Below are positions 9,271 through 18,449 of a DNA stretch of 64,000 bases, piece by piece. The position numbers and the translations under genes are program-made. The notes under the pieces were generated by a model. That model had not been told where the DNA came from, made no database searches, and saw only the letters and a list, made by a program, of their open reading frames with translations. The stretch comes from JAEUKA01 sp044228505 (lineage in GTDB: Bacteria > Myxococcota_A > Polyangia > Palsa-1104 > JAEUJZ01), in NCBI GenBank assembly GCA_044228505.1, contig JBGAUT010000012.1, positions 70,351 to 134,350 of the forward strand, written 5' to 3'. How positions within the stretch are numbered: the first letter of the stretch is position 1; every line of letters starts with the position of its first letter.

Positions 9271-9422
9271 CCGCCCCAGCTGATCATTTCTTCCCAACGT
9301 CGTTCTGAGCCGGGAATAGCAAGCCGCCCTTGTGCGTTCTTGCTTCAGTAGCTAGCTTCACGAGCGTTATCTCCTAGGCCCTGCGCATAGACCGCTTCCC
9401 ATGTTTGGAGGACCGTAGCGTT

Positions 9423-11030
9423 ATGAATGGTAAGCACACTTCCTTCCGCTTGTTCCGCAGCCTCGCGCTCTTCACCACCGGGGCACTCATCACCGTCGCC
9501 TGCACCAAGGTGAAGGTAAGCTGGGACCAGCAAGCTTCAGCCGCCGCTCCGGGAACCAGCCCTGCCCCTGCAGTGGTTGCCCCTGCGGTCCCGAGTGCTG
9601 CGCAGCCCAGCCTACCGCCGCCAACGCCCAATCAGATCGCCGATGCTCGCGGCTTGTCACGCACCTTTTCTCAGGTGGCCGAGCAAGTCTCTCCAAGCGT
9701 CGTCTCGATTCGGGTCGCCAAAAAGCAAAAGATCAAGATGATTCGTCGGGGTAACCCGTTCGGTCGAGATCTGCCGTTCCACTTCGGTCCATTCGGCAGT
9801 CCATTTGGGTTGCCCGACGATGAGGAAGACGATGGCAGCGGCGGCGAAGAGCGACAGGGCCCGGTCCAGCGCGGTGCTGGCTCGGGAGTCGTCATCGACC
9901 AGAAGGGCTACATCCTCACCAACAACCACGTCGTTGGTGATGCCGATGACATCAAGGTCCAGTTCATCGACGGCAAAGAGCTACCGGCCAAAATCGTCGG
10001 CACGGACTCGAAGTCCGACTTGGCGGTCATTCGCGTCGAAAGCAAAGACTACACGCTCAAGGCTGCCAAGCTTGGTGACTCTGAAAAGCTTCTCGTCGGT
10101 GAATGGGTCATGGCCATCGGCAACCCATTTGGCCTGGACCACACCGTCACCGTTGGGGTCATCAGCGCCAAGGGTCGCTCTGGAATCGGTGAAAACCGCA
10201 GCAATTATCAGGATTTTCTCCAGACCGATGCATCGATAAACCCCGGCAATTCCGGCGGTCCGTTGGTCAACTTGGCGGGCGAGGTCATTGGTATCAACAC
10301 GGCGATCCTCGGCCCGGGCGGCAACATTGGTATCGGCTTCGCGGTTCCCTCAGACATGGCCAAGCCGATCGTGAGCGAGCTGCTAACGAGCGGAAAGGTC
10401 CATCGACCCTACCTGGGCATCTCGATGCAGCCGTATGAGCCAGATCTGGCCAAAGCGATGGGCGGTCCAGAAAAGGGCGCGCTCGTGCAAGGCCTGACCA
10501 GCGGTGGTCCCGCTGAAAAGGCTGGCATTCGCCGGGGAGATATCATCACCAAGGTTGACGGCAAGCCCATCATCAACAGTCGCGATGTGCAGCGTCAGGT
10601 GCTCACCCACCGCGTCGGTGATTCGGTATCCCTAGAGGTCTGGCGCGACGGCAAGCTGCTCACCCTGTCGAGCAAGACCGGTGAACTTCCCTCTGAGGAT
10701 TCGGCCCCTACCGCCAGCGCGCCCGATGATGCCTCGGCAGCCCGAGCCAAGCTGGGACTGTCGATGCAAAGCTTGACCCCACAGCTCGCGGAGCGACTCG
10801 GTCTCAAGAACAGCCAAGGCGTGGTCATAAGCGGCATTAAGCCAGGCAGCCCAGCGTCGGAAGCCGGCCTTCAGCGCGGCGATGTCATTGCCGAGGTCGA
10901 TCGGCATCCGGTAAAGACCGTGGATGAAGCCAACAAGCTGCTCGGTGCTCCCCGCCCCGGTGGCCACGTTCTGCTCATCCAGCGTGGCGACAGCAGCGTC
11001 TACATCCTGATCCGCCCGAGCACTCCGTAA
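9423..11030 (+). CDS. degP: HtrA/DegP-type periplasmic serine protease, lipoprotein
   Basis: A 535-residue S1C protease with two PDZ domains. The triad is His169 (NNHVVG), Asp199 (SDLAVI) and Ser277 (GNSGGP). PDZ1 covers about 315-395 and PDZ2 about 430-525. The N-terminus is a lipoprotein signal: a hydrophobic stretch ending TVAC, so the mature protein is probably lipid-anchored, which is less usual than the soluble DegP of enterics. Residues 45-70 are an Ala/Pro linker, and 100-140 a Gly/Asp-rich stretch before the protease domain. The role is degradation or refolding of misfolded envelope proteins. The start is ATG 9423, six codons into the open frame. A strong hairpin lies directly downstream. 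Confidence 0.9.
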   Translation: MNGKHTSFRLFRSLALFTTGALITVACTKVKVSWDQQASAAAPGTSPAPAVVAPAVPSAAQPSLPPPTPNQIADARGLSRTFSQVAEQVSPSVVSIRVAKKQKIKMIRRGNPFGRDLPFHFGPFGSPFGLPDDEEDDGSGGEERQGPVQRGAGSGVVIDQKGYILTNNHVVGDADDIKVQFIDGKELPAKIVGTDSKSDLAVIRVESKDYTLKAAKLGDSEKLLVGEWVMAIGNPFGLDHTVTVGVISAKGRSGIGENRSNYQDFLQTDASINPGNSGGPLVNLAGEVIGINTAILGPGGNIGIGFAVPSDMAKPIVSELLTSGKVHRPYLGISMQPYEPDLAKAMGGPEKGALVQGLTSGGPAEKAGIRRGDIITKVDGKPIINSRDVQRQVLTHRVGDSVSLEVWRDGKLLTLSSKTGELPSEDSAPTASAPDDASAARAKLGLSMQSLTPQLAERLGLKNSQGVVISGIKPGSPASEAGLQRGDVIAEVDRHPVKTVDEANKLLGAPRPGGHVLLIQRGDSSVYILIRPSTP

Positions 11031-11038
11031 CGGAAATT

Positions 11039-11079
11039 ACACCAAGGGGAGGAATCTTTTCGCTCATCCTCCCCGGTGT
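11039..11079 (+). terminator. hairpin terminator downstream of htrA
   Basis: Nine bases after the htrA stop an inverted repeat pairs ACACC-aa-GGGGAGGA (11039-11053) with TCCTCCCC-GGTGT (11067-11079), a 13-bp stem with a 2-base bulge and a 13-base loop. It is not followed by a long T run, so it is a terminator-like structure rather than a textbook intrinsic terminator. Confidence 0.6.
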
Positions 11080-11159
11080 TGTTCCTCATCCCGCCGGCTC
11101 TTTTCCCCACTTCCCTCTCGTCCCTCCGCACATCTGTGAAAACCCAGAACGCCTGTGGC

Positions 11160-11189
11160 TTGACAAGCACGCCCGAAGATTCGTAAGGT
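11160..11189 (+). promoter_or_regulatory. candidate sigma-70 type promoter of the nuo operon
   Basis: A perfect -35 hexamer TTGACA at 11160-11165 is followed after 18 bases by TAAGGT at 11184-11189, which matches the -10 consensus at 4 of 6 positions. It lies about 100 bases upstream of nuoA and downstream of the htrA hairpin, where the operon promoter is expected. This is a sequence match only. Confidence 0.4.
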
Positions 11190-11290
11190 CGGCGGAAATT
11201 CCGTCAGACGAGAGTCCGTGCTGTCATAGGAATGGCTCCTATCGACGGTCGGTACTGTCCTATTGTCTGAGGCCAGTGAGGTGCTGATCG

Positions 11291-11644
11291 ATGTCCGATG
11301 CCTGGCTCGCTCTGCTAGTGTTCCTGGCTCTGTCTGTGATCGTTCCGCTCAGCATGGTGGGAGCAGGTTGGCTCCTGCAGGTCCGCGCTCGCAAGCAATC
11401 CCCCCTCAAGCACCAGACCTACGAGTGCGGAGAGGATCAAGCAGGCCCGACGTGGATTCAGTTTCACCCGCGCTACTACATCCTGGCGCTGTTCTTTGTG
11501 CTGTTTGACGTCGAGGCAGCGTTCATGCTGCCGTGGGGCGTCTCGGTGCGCGAGCAAGGGGTGGTCGAGATGGCAGTGTTCGTGCTGATTCTGCTGCTCG
11601 GCTGGGGCTACGCGGTACGAAAGGGCACGCTGCGATGGCACTAG
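11291..11644 (+). CDS. nuoA: NADH-quinone oxidoreductase subunit A
   Basis: A 117-residue membrane protein with three predicted helices and the complex I subunit A signature KHQTYECGEDQAGP around residue 40-52, followed by RYYILALFFVLFDVEAAF. NuoA sits at the junction of the membrane arm and the quinone-binding Q module. It opens the operon; its stop overlaps the start of the next gene by 10 bases, indicating translational coupling. The ATG at 11291 is preceded by GTGAGGTG at suitable spacing. Confidence 0.93.
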   Translation: MSDAWLALLVFLALSVIVPLSMVGAGWLLQVRARKQSPLKHQTYECGEDQAGPTWIQFHPRYYILALFFVLFDVEAAFMLPWGVSVREQGVVEMAVFVLILLLGWGYAVRKGTLRWH

Positions 11645-12813
11645 AAGACAATCGGTCGTTCACGCATCCGCTGTATGACTTCATGCTGTCGGTTCCGGGT
11701 CTTTCGGTGGCAACCGCTCCGATCGATCAGCTGCTGACCTGGGGACTCACCAACTCGCTGTGGATCTTTCCGATGGCGACAAGCTGCTGCGGCATCGAGT
11801 TCATGGCCACAGCGGCGAGCCGGGTCGACATCGACCGCATGGGCAGTATCGTTCGCGGGACTCCGCGACAAGCCGACGTGATGGTCGTGGCGGGCACGAT
11901 TACGGTGAAGATGGCCCCGCGAGTCAAAAAGCTATGGGACTTGATGCCGGAGCCAAAGTGGTGTCTGGCCATGGGTTCCTGTGCCATCTCGGGAGACTTC
12001 TATCGCGACCTGTATCCAACGGTACCGGGGATCGATACGTTCATGCCGGTCGATGTCTATGTGCCGGGCTGTCCTCCAAATCCCGAAGCCCTGATGGCCG
12101 GGATGCTGCGGCTCCAAGAAAAAGTGCGTCTCCAGCGCGAAGGCAAGTGGGCCCCGAAAGAGACGCGGCCCGAGACGGCCAAGATGATCATGCCAGCGCT
12201 GCGACGGGTACATGATCCAGCGCGAGATCCCAAGCTCGATGATGCGCAGACACAAAGCGCGATGAAAGTTGCGGGCTCCGAAGCGCTTGAAGAACAACCG
12301 ACACCCGCTCGTGAGGGAATGAGCGCAACAACGATCACCAAGGTGGACGGCGATCTGGAAGCGCTGCTGCGGGCGCATGGCGTGACGGACATCCCGAAGG
12401 ATGCCCCGCCGCTGGTTCCGGTGGAACGGCATCGGGATCTGGCCCGAGCGCTCAAAGACAGAGGATTCCGCCAGCTCGTCACCGTCGTTGCCTCGCACTA
12501 TCCGGCCAAAAAGGACAAAGCCGAGGTCGTCACCGAGCCCGAGTATTACGAGGTTGCGTACGCGCTGCGCACTTCCGGTCGCGGCTCGCAACTGGTGATG
12601 TGGCGGGTTCGGTTCACGGCGATTGACGGAATCGATTCACTGTACGGAGTGTTTGCGGGGGCCGACTGGCAGGAGCGTGAGCAGTTTGACCTCATCGGGG
12701 TGCGCTTTGCGGGACATCCCGACCTGCGCCGCATCTTGCTGCCGCACGACTACTCTTCCTTCCCCTTGCGCCGCGATCACGCATCCGATGCGCCCTGCGC
12801 CCCGTGGAGATAA
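11635..12813 (+). CDS. nuoBC: fused NADH-quinone oxidoreductase subunits B and C
   Basis: A 392-residue fusion. Residues 1-165 are NuoB, with the four cysteines that hold the N2 iron-sulfur cluster: Cys51-Cys52 (TSCCGIEF), Cys116 (GSCAISG) and Cys146 (PGCPPNPE). After a linker of about 70 residues, the C-terminal half (about 240-392) is NuoC, with the 30-kDa signature EREQFDLIGVRFAGHPDLRR and PLRRDH. Both are Q-module subunits that contact NuoD, so fusion is structurally reasonable. Separate B and C, or a C-D fusion, are more familiar arrangements. The frame is open upstream to 11533, but ATG 11635 inside the nuoA tail gives the normal NuoB N-terminus. Confidence 0.92.
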   Translation: MALEDNRSFTHPLYDFMLSVPGLSVATAPIDQLLTWGLTNSLWIFPMATSCCGIEFMATAASRVDIDRMGSIVRGTPRQADVMVVAGTITVKMAPRVKKLWDLMPEPKWCLAMGSCAISGDFYRDLYPTVPGIDTFMPVDVYVPGCPPNPEALMAGMLRLQEKVRLQREGKWAPKETRPETAKMIMPALRRVHDPARDPKLDDAQTQSAMKVAGSEALEEQPTPAREGMSATTITKVDGDLEALLRAHGVTDIPKDAPPLVPVERHRDLARALKDRGFRQLVTVVASHYPAKKDKAEVVTEPEYYEVAYALRTSGRGSQLVMWRVRFTAIDGIDSLYGVFAGADWQEREQFDLIGVRFAGHPDLRRILLPHDYSSFPLRRDHASDAPCAPWR

Positions 12814-12817
12814 GCCG

Positions 12818-14017
12818 ATGAGCATGCCGACGACCGAGGCAACAGCGAAACGGCGGAATCCGCACTTCCGGCTCGATCTGTACGAACCGGAGGCGGACCT
12901 GATGGTCTTAAATTTTGGACCGCAGCACCCGTCGACCCACGGCGTGTTTCGGATGCAGCTCTATCTCGATGGAGAAAAGATCGTCAAAGCGGTGCCGGAT
13001 CTGGGCTATCTGCATCGCGGCGTAGAAAAGCTGTGCGAACGGCTGACCTACGTGCAGATCACGCCAATCGTCGATAAGAACGACTACGTATCGCCGATGC
13101 ACAACGAGCAGGCGATCAACATGGCGTTCGAGAAGCTGATGGGAATCGAGGTTCCTCGTCGCGCACGCTATCTGCGAACGATCTTTGCGGAGCTTCAGCG
13201 GATCGCTTCACACCTTCTGTGGCTTGGCACCTTTGCGCTGGATCTCGGTGGTGCCATTGGTGGTGGTGCTTCGGTGTTTCTGCACTGCTTCCGCGAGCGA
13301 GAACTGATCCTCGATCTGTTCGAGGAAGTGACCGGAGCCCGCTTTCACTACAACACCCATACCATCGGCGGAAACCGTCACGACATCACGCCTGGCTGGG
13401 CAGACAGCGTTAAGAAAGTACTGTCGGTCATCGAGTCGCGGATTCCTGAATATGAAAGTATGACGCTTTCCAACGGCATCTTTTTCGAGCGTACCAAGGG
13501 CGTCGGTGTCCTCGATGGAGAGCTGGCCTTGGAGCTAGGAATCACCGGCCCGATCTTGCGCGCCAGCGGAGTCGATCACGATCTGCGCCGTGATGCGCCC
13601 TATCACGCGTACGACGAAATCGAAGTCAAGGTTGCTTCCGAAAAGGGCGGTGACTGCTGGTCTCGATCGGTCGTCCGTCTCGCCGAAATTCGCGAAAGCA
13701 TCCGCATCGTGCGCGCACTCATCGACTCGGTTCCCGAAGGTCCAATCTGCGGCTATAAGCCAATCAAGCTCGTCGGTCAGGTCAAGATTCCGTCCGGCCA
13801 AGTTTACTCTGCAATGGAGTCCTCCCGTGGCGAGCTAGGAACCTACGTCATCGCGGGCGGAGGCGAAGGGAATGTCAGTCCATATCGGCTAAAGATTCGA
13901 CCGCCCAGCTTTCATGCGCTGTCGGCACTGCCGTATTTACTACCGGGTCACATGGTCGCCGATGCCGTGGTCATCCTCGGCTCGCTCGACCCGATCATGG
14001 GAGAGGTCGACCGATGA
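12818..14017 (+). CDS. nuoD: NADH-quinone oxidoreductase subunit D
   Basis: A 399-residue 49-kDa-type subunit, the quinone-site partner of NuoB. Recognisable segments are NFGPQHPSTHGVFR near residue 30-43, DLGYLHRGVEKLCE, and the C-terminal LGSLDPIMGEVDR. His and Tyr residues that line the quinone pocket lie in the HPSTHG and KNDYVSPM segments. It starts 4 bases after the nuoBC stop (ATG 12818) and ends with a 4-base ATGA overlap into nuoH. The longer open frame to 12623 lies within nuoBC and is not used. Confidence 0.93.
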   Translation: MSMPTTEATAKRRNPHFRLDLYEPEADLMVLNFGPQHPSTHGVFRMQLYLDGEKIVKAVPDLGYLHRGVEKLCERLTYVQITPIVDKNDYVSPMHNEQAINMAFEKLMGIEVPRRARYLRTIFAELQRIASHLLWLGTFALDLGGAIGGGASVFLHCFRERELILDLFEEVTGARFHYNTHTIGGNRHDITPGWADSVKKVLSVIESRIPEYESMTLSNGIFFERTKGVGVLDGELALELGITGPILRASGVDHDLRRDAPYHAYDEIEVKVASEKGGDCWSRSVVRLAEIRESIRIVRALIDSVPEGPICGYKPIKLVGQVKIPSGQVYSAMESSRGELGTYVIAGGGEGNVSPYRLKIRPPSFHALSALPYLLPGHMVADAVVILGSLDPIMGEVDR

Positions 14018-14985
14018 ACGGACTCCTCCACGGCCTTCTGTATGGACTACCGATCATCACGGTGGTGCTGACGGCCACGGCGCTTGGTCTGTGGTTTGAA
14101 CGCAAATTTGCGGCACGCATCCAGAGTCGCAAAGGACCGACGATGGTAGGTCCAGCGGGAATCCTGCAACCGCTCGCCGATGTCATCAAGATGCTGCAAA
14201 AGGAACAGATCGCTCCAGCGGCTGCGGACCGAATCCTGTTCGAGCTGGCCCCGATTCTGTGCGGTGCTTGTGCGGTAGCGACAGCCGCCGTGGTTCCATT
14301 TTCACCGACGGTCATCGCTGCAGATATTGATGTCGGGGTGCTGTATGTCCTGGCGGTCAATGCACTCATCCTGATTCCGGTGTGGATGGGCGGCTGGGCG
14401 AGCAACAACAAGTTCGCGCTGATTGGTGCGATGCGAGCGGTGGCGCAGTCTGTCTCGTACTCTGTTCCGATGGTACTGTCGGCGCTGGTGCCGGTGATCT
14501 TGGCCGGCTCGATGAGCCTTTCGGACATCGTGCGTTATCAGTCCGAGCATCACTGGTTTGCGGCTTGGCCGACGATTCCGGGTCTACCAGCGTTTGTGCT
14601 GTTTTTCCTGTCGTCACTGGCGGAAGCAAACCGAATTCCCTTCGACATTCCTGAAGCCGAAAGCGAGCTGATCGCAGGAATCACCACTGAGTACACCGGC
14701 ATGAAGTTCGGTCTGTTTTACATGGCCGAGTACATCCATACCCTGATCGCCTCGGCGGTCGCGTCGGTGCTGTTCCTCGGTGGCTGGGATGGACCGCTGT
14801 ATCCGGGGCTGCACTGGATGGTGATAAAAACACTCCTTTTGTTTGCCTCTATTTACTGGGTCCGCTGGTCCCTGCTGCGCTTCCGCACCGATCAGCTGAT
14901 GATGCTGTGCTGGAAATGGCTGGTGCCCGCGAGTCTGCTGCTGGTGATGGCAGCCGCGATGTATGTCAAAGCGGGAGGAATGTAA
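14014..14985 (+). CDS. nuoH: NADH-quinone oxidoreductase subunit H
   Basis: A 323-residue membrane protein with about eight helices. It carries the NuoH signature ERKFAARIQSRKGPTMVGP near the N-terminus and AEANRIPFDIPEAESELIAG in the middle, an acidic loop near the quinone channel. NuoH couples quinone reduction to the proton-pumping membrane arm. It overlaps nuoD by four bases (ATGA) and nuoI by one base (TAATG). Confidence 0.93.
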   Translation: MNGLLHGLLYGLPIITVVLTATALGLWFERKFAARIQSRKGPTMVGPAGILQPLADVIKMLQKEQIAPAAADRILFELAPILCGACAVATAAVVPFSPTVIAADIDVGVLYVLAVNALILIPVWMGGWASNNKFALIGAMRAVAQSVSYSVPMVLSALVPVILAGSMSLSDIVRYQSEHHWFAAWPTIPGLPAFVLFFLSSLAEANRIPFDIPEAESELIAGITTEYTGMKFGLFYMAEYIHTLIASAVASVLFLGGWDGPLYPGLHWMVIKTLLLFASIYWVRWSLLRFRTDQLMMLCWKWLVPASLLLVMAAAMYVKAGGM

Positions 14986-15824
14986 TGGGCTTCTTCCTCG
15001 ACTCCTTTCGCGCACTCGGAACCACGCTGCGCAACTTTTTGCGGCCTCCGGTCACGATCGACTATCCCACGGTAATCCGTCCACGACCGGAGAGACATCG
15101 TGTCAGCTTTGCGCTGCTGATTGACGAAACCGGCGACGAAGCGTGCATCGGCTGTCTGGCCTGCGAACGCATCTGTCCATCCCAAGTCATCGCCATCAAG
15201 CAAGCCCCAAAGCGTGAATCGAAAGTGACCGGCAAAAAGCGTGGCTATGCAGAGGACTTCACGCTTGATCTGGAGGCCTGCATCTTCTGCGAGTTGTGTG
15301 TGCAGGTCTGTCCGACTGATGCAATCGTGATGTGTCGTGCACCTGAAGTACCAGGATTCTGTCGTGAGGACTTGGTCCTGACGATGGACAAGCTGTACGA
15401 AAATCAGAAATCCAAAACGCTGTCCTGGGGCACTGCCGCCAAGCTGCTGGAAATGCAAGATCCGGCGCGTGGAAAACCAAAGCCGGCTGACGCAGGCGAC
15501 GACAAAGCGGCAGAAGCGGGCGCGGAAAAACCCAAGGCCAAAGGACTCAAGGCCAAAGCCGCAAAGACCATCGCAGAACCGGCAAAGGAATCTGTCAAGG
15601 AGTCCGGGGCCGCCGAGCTGGCGAAGGACTCTGTCAAAGAGTCCGTTGTCACGGAGCCAGCGAAAGAAGCTCCGAAGGAGTCCGCAAAGGAATCCACGAA
15701 GGAGCCTGCTTCGATGGAGGTTCCACCCACGGACGCCAAGCCTGTAGTGGCCGCCGAAGCAGCAGCCAAAGAGCCGGCTCCGGTCTCGCAGGCACCCGCC
15801 GCAGATACAAAGGAGATCCCGTGA
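14985..15824 (+). CDS. nuoI: NADH-quinone oxidoreductase subunit I with long repetitive C-terminal tail
   Basis: Residues 1-150 are a normal NuoI with two 4Fe-4S clusters: Cys54/57/60/64 (CIGCLACERIC) and Cys99/102/105/109 (CIFCELCVQVC), which hold clusters N6a and N6b. The protein then continues for about 125 residues to 279, far beyond the usual length of roughly 140-200. The tail is rich in Ala, Lys, Glu, Pro and Ser and built of imperfect AK(E/D)SVKES repeats, so it is probably disordered. In complete complex I NuoI faces NuoG, which is not encoded here; the tail may contact another electron donor, but that is inference. ATG 14985 is translationally coupled to nuoH. Confidence 0.9.
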   Translation: MGFFLDSFRALGTTLRNFLRPPVTIDYPTVIRPRPERHRVSFALLIDETGDEACIGCLACERICPSQVIAIKQAPKRESKVTGKKRGYAEDFTLDLEACIFCELCVQVCPTDAIVMCRAPEVPGFCREDLVLTMDKLYENQKSKTLSWGTAAKLLEMQDPARGKPKPADAGDDKAAEAGAEKPKAKGLKAKAAKTIAEPAKESVKESGAAELAKDSVKESVVTEPAKEAPKESAKESTKEPASMEVPPTDAKPVVAAEAAAKEPAPVSQAPAADTKEIP

Positions 15825-16333
15825 TCGAGCAAGTTGGTTTTGGGCTCGTCTCTGGTTGCATCATACTAGCGGCCCTGCTGGTGGCACGAGCTCGGAGCGC
15901 CATTCACGGCGTGCTATGGCTTGGTGTGGTGCTCGGTGCAACCGCAGTACTCTACGTGATGCTACAGGCTCCGTTTATGGCCGGGATCCAGCTCCTACTG
16001 TACGTCGGTGGAGTGATGACTCTGATGATTCTTGGTGTGATGCTCACCCGACACAACAAACAGGAAGATGCGCTGGAACGGAAGCGACCTTGGCTTGCCG
16101 GAGTGCTGTCCCTTTCGATGCTAGGAATGCTCATCACGGCGATTCAGAAGACTCCCGAAATTCCGGCATCTGAAACGACACCAGCGACGGTAAAGGACAT
16201 CAGCCGCTCACTCCTTGCGGAGCATGCTCTGTCCTTTGAAGTGCTGTCTCTGCTGCTGCTTGCGACCATGATCGGTGCCATCGTACTACTCCATCGCGAC
16301 CGGCCTTCTCGGCTTACGGAGGAGTCGCCATGA
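15821..16333 (+). CDS. nuoJ: NADH-quinone oxidoreductase subunit J
   Basis: A 170-residue membrane protein with five predicted helices, including the conserved third-helix segment APFMAGIQLLLYVGGVMTL (about 45-63), which contains the pi-bulge region of NuoJ. The start is GTG at 15821, overlapping the nuoI stop. The last residues are RPSRLTEESP, and the stop overlaps the nuoK start (ATGA). Confidence 0.9.
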   Translation: MIEQVGFGLVSGCIILAALLVARARSAIHGVLWLGVVLGATAVLYVMLQAPFMAGIQLLLYVGGVMTLMILGVMLTRHNKQEDALERKRPWLAGVLSLSMLGMLITAIQKTPEIPASETTPATVKDISRSLLAEHALSFEVLSLLLLATMIGAIVLLHRDRPSRLTEESP

Positions 16334-16629
16334 CTCTCGGACTGTGCCTGATCCTGTCGGCGGCGCTGTTCTGCATCGGCTTGTATGGTCTTTTGACCCA
16401 CCGCAACGCCATCGGACTTCTGTTGTCACTGGAACTGATGGCCAATGCCACCAACATCAACCTGATTGCGTTTTCCCGCTTTCGCGGTGATCACATCGGT
16501 CAGGTTTTCGCACTCTTTTCGATCGCTCTTACCGTCGCCGAGGTGGTGGTCGGTCTAGCGATTGTCATCTTGCTGCACCGTGCCTATCGCGACGCTCGCG
16601 TCGGACGTGCCAGCGAGTTCAAGAACTAG
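16330..16629 (+). CDS. nuoK: NADH-quinone oxidoreductase subunit K
   Basis: A 99-residue protein with three membrane helices. The second helix contains the glutamates of the proton path (LLLSLELMANATNINLIAF) and the third has ALTVAEVVVGLAI. Length and motif order match NuoK across bacteria. It overlaps nuoJ by four bases and is followed by a strong ribosome-binding site for nuoL. Confidence 0.92.
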   Translation: MTLGLCLILSAALFCIGLYGLLTHRNAIGLLLSLELMANATNINLIAFSRFRGDHIGQVFALFSIALTVAEVVVGLAIVILLHRAYRDARVGRASEFKN

Positions 16630-16643
16630 GAGGAGAGAAAAAG

Positions 16644-18449
16644 ATGCCAAGTTCCTCCTTTTCACTCGCTCTACTCGCCTTACTGGGCCCAGGTGCGGTT
16701 GCGCTGCTGCTCGCGATTGTGACACCGCTGCGCAATCGGGTCAGTGCGATTGTGCTGTCGATTGCGGCGGCTCTGTCGGCACTCGCTGCGGCCATTGTGC
16801 TCGTCAAAGGACAGCTCCAACCGGTTCCGCCCCAGCTTCTGACGATTCCGTGGCTGCTCCAGGATGGCGTACCGTTTGCCGAAATCGGACTGCGCATCGA
16901 TGGAATTTCGACCTCGATGCTGCTGGTGGTGACGTTTGTGGCCTCGTGCGTACAGATCTTTTCCATCGGTTACATGCACGATGAAAGCAGACCGGCGCAG
17001 GGTCGCTACTTTACCTATCACTCGCTGTTTTTGACGGCGATGAACATCTTGGTGCTCGCCCCGAACCTACTGCAACTGTTCCTCGGTTGGGAGCTGGTGG
17101 GTGTGACGAGCTATCTGCTCATCGGCTACTACTTCCGCAAGCCGAGCGCGGCCAAAGCAGCCGTGAAGGCGTTCTGGGTCACCAAGTTTGCGGACATGGG
17201 ACTCCTCATCGGCCTTTTGGTACTGCGCAGCAAGGTTGGTAGTTTTGACTGGGATGCGGCGATCACTCCTGCTGCCGCCAATGTCGTGACACTGCTGCTG
17301 TTCATCGCGGTGATGGGAAAGTCGGCGCAGTTTCCTCTTCATATCTGGCTGCCCGATGCGATGGAAGGTCCGACTCCGGTGTCCGCACTCCTTCATGCCG
17401 CGACCATGGTTGCAGCGGGAGTCTTTCTGATCGTGCGCGGCTGGCCGCTGTTTGCGGTGGCTGAATCGACGCGTGCCTTTATGCTCGGATTGGGAAGCGT
17501 GACGGCACTCATCGCAGCGACGATGGCGCTGTTTCAGACAGACATCAAAAAAGTGCTCGCGTACTCGACCTGTTCGCAGCTTGGTTACATGATCGCGGCG
17601 CTTGGTGCAGGCTCTCTGCTCGGTGGGTTCTTTCACCTGACCACCCATGCGTTCTTCAAAGCGCTGTTGTTCCTGGGTGCGGGCAGCGTGATTCATGCAG
17701 TGCACTCAAACGACATCCGTGACATGGGAGGACTGGCCCGCAAAATGCCACTGACCACGCTCACGTTTGTAATCGGTGCGCTGTCATTGGCCGGGCTTCC
17801 GGGACTTGCCGGATTCTTTAGCAAGGATTTGATCCTGGAAGCCGTCGGTGAGCATGGAGTTTCGCTACCACTCCTGTTGCTGCTGTTTTCGGCATTCCTC
17901 ACCGCGCTGTACGTGGGTCGGCTCCTGCTGCGAGTGTTCTTTGGTGAGGCGTCCGAGACATCCAGTCATGCCCACGAGAGCGGCGGATTCCTGATCCTGC
18001 CGCTGGTGATGCTCGCCGTTCCCGCGCTTGCGACCGGTTACTTCGGTGGAATGTTTGGTCAGCTCTACGGAGTCTCCTATCACTTTCACCTGGGAACGAC
18101 CGGAGTGGTTGCTGCGGGGCTGGGACTGCTCGGGCTCGGACTTGCGTTTGTACTGTATCGAAGAAGTGAAGAGCATCCGGCGCTGCTTCGGCCCATTGCA
18201 CGGCTCATCGAGTTTGGCCCGATGGACAGACTGTACGAGGGAGGCTTTCACCGCATCGCCCTCCCCTTCGCAGCGCTCATCGGTTGGATTGATCGCTACC
18301 TTGTGGATGGAGTCATGAACTTGACGGGCCTTGCGTTCGTAGTCTCCGGCCAAAAGATCCGCCGCCTCCAGACTGGCGTTGCCACAGACTATGTGCTGGC
18401 GACGGTGTGCGGAGTGCTCGCGCTTGTCCTGTACGGGGTGCTGCGATGA
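16644..18449 (+). CDS. nuoL: NADH-quinone oxidoreductase subunit L
   Basis: A 601-residue antiporter-like proton-pumping subunit. Typical segments include FLGWELVGVTSYLLIGYYF, MGKSAQFPLHIWLPDAMEG and PTPVSALLHAATMVAAGVF; the lysine in GKSAQFPLH is a channel residue. The C-terminal lateral helix region is present (residues about 500-601). It starts 14 bases after nuoK behind GGAGGAGAG, the best ribosome-binding site of the operon. The stop overlaps nuoM by four bases. Confidence 0.93.
   Translation: MPSSSFSLALLALLGPGAVALLLAIVTPLRNRVSAIVLSIAAALSALAAAIVLVKGQLQPVPPQLLTIPWLLQDGVPFAEIGLRIDGISTSMLLVVTFVASCVQIFSIGYMHDESRPAQGRYFTYHSLFLTAMNILVLAPNLLQLFLGWELVGVTSYLLIGYYFRKPSAAKAAVKAFWVTKFADMGLLIGLLVLRSKVGSFDWDAAITPAAANVVTLLLFIAVMGKSAQFPLHIWLPDAMEGPTPVSALLHAATMVAAGVFLIVRGWPLFAVAESTRAFMLGLGSVTALIAATMALFQTDIKKVLAYSTCSQLGYMIAALGAGSLLGGFFHLTTHAFFKALLFLGAGSVIHAVHSNDIRDMGGLARKMPLTTLTFVIGALSLAGLPGLAGFFSKDLILEAVGEHGVSLPLLLLLFSAFLTALYVGRLLLRVFFGEASETSSHAHESGGFLILPLVMLAVPALATGYFGGMFGQLYGVSYHFHLGTTGVVAAGLGLLGLGLAFVLYRRSEEHPALLRPIARLIEFGPMDRLYEGGFHRIALPFAALIGWIDRYLVDGVMNLTGLAFVVSGQKIRRLQTGVATDYVLATVCGVLALVLYGVLR

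Noticed and set aside
13224..13240. Sigma-54 promoter-like TGGCAC with TTGC nearby
   Set aside because: Sits inside nuoD coding sequence with incorrect spacing; expected by chance.
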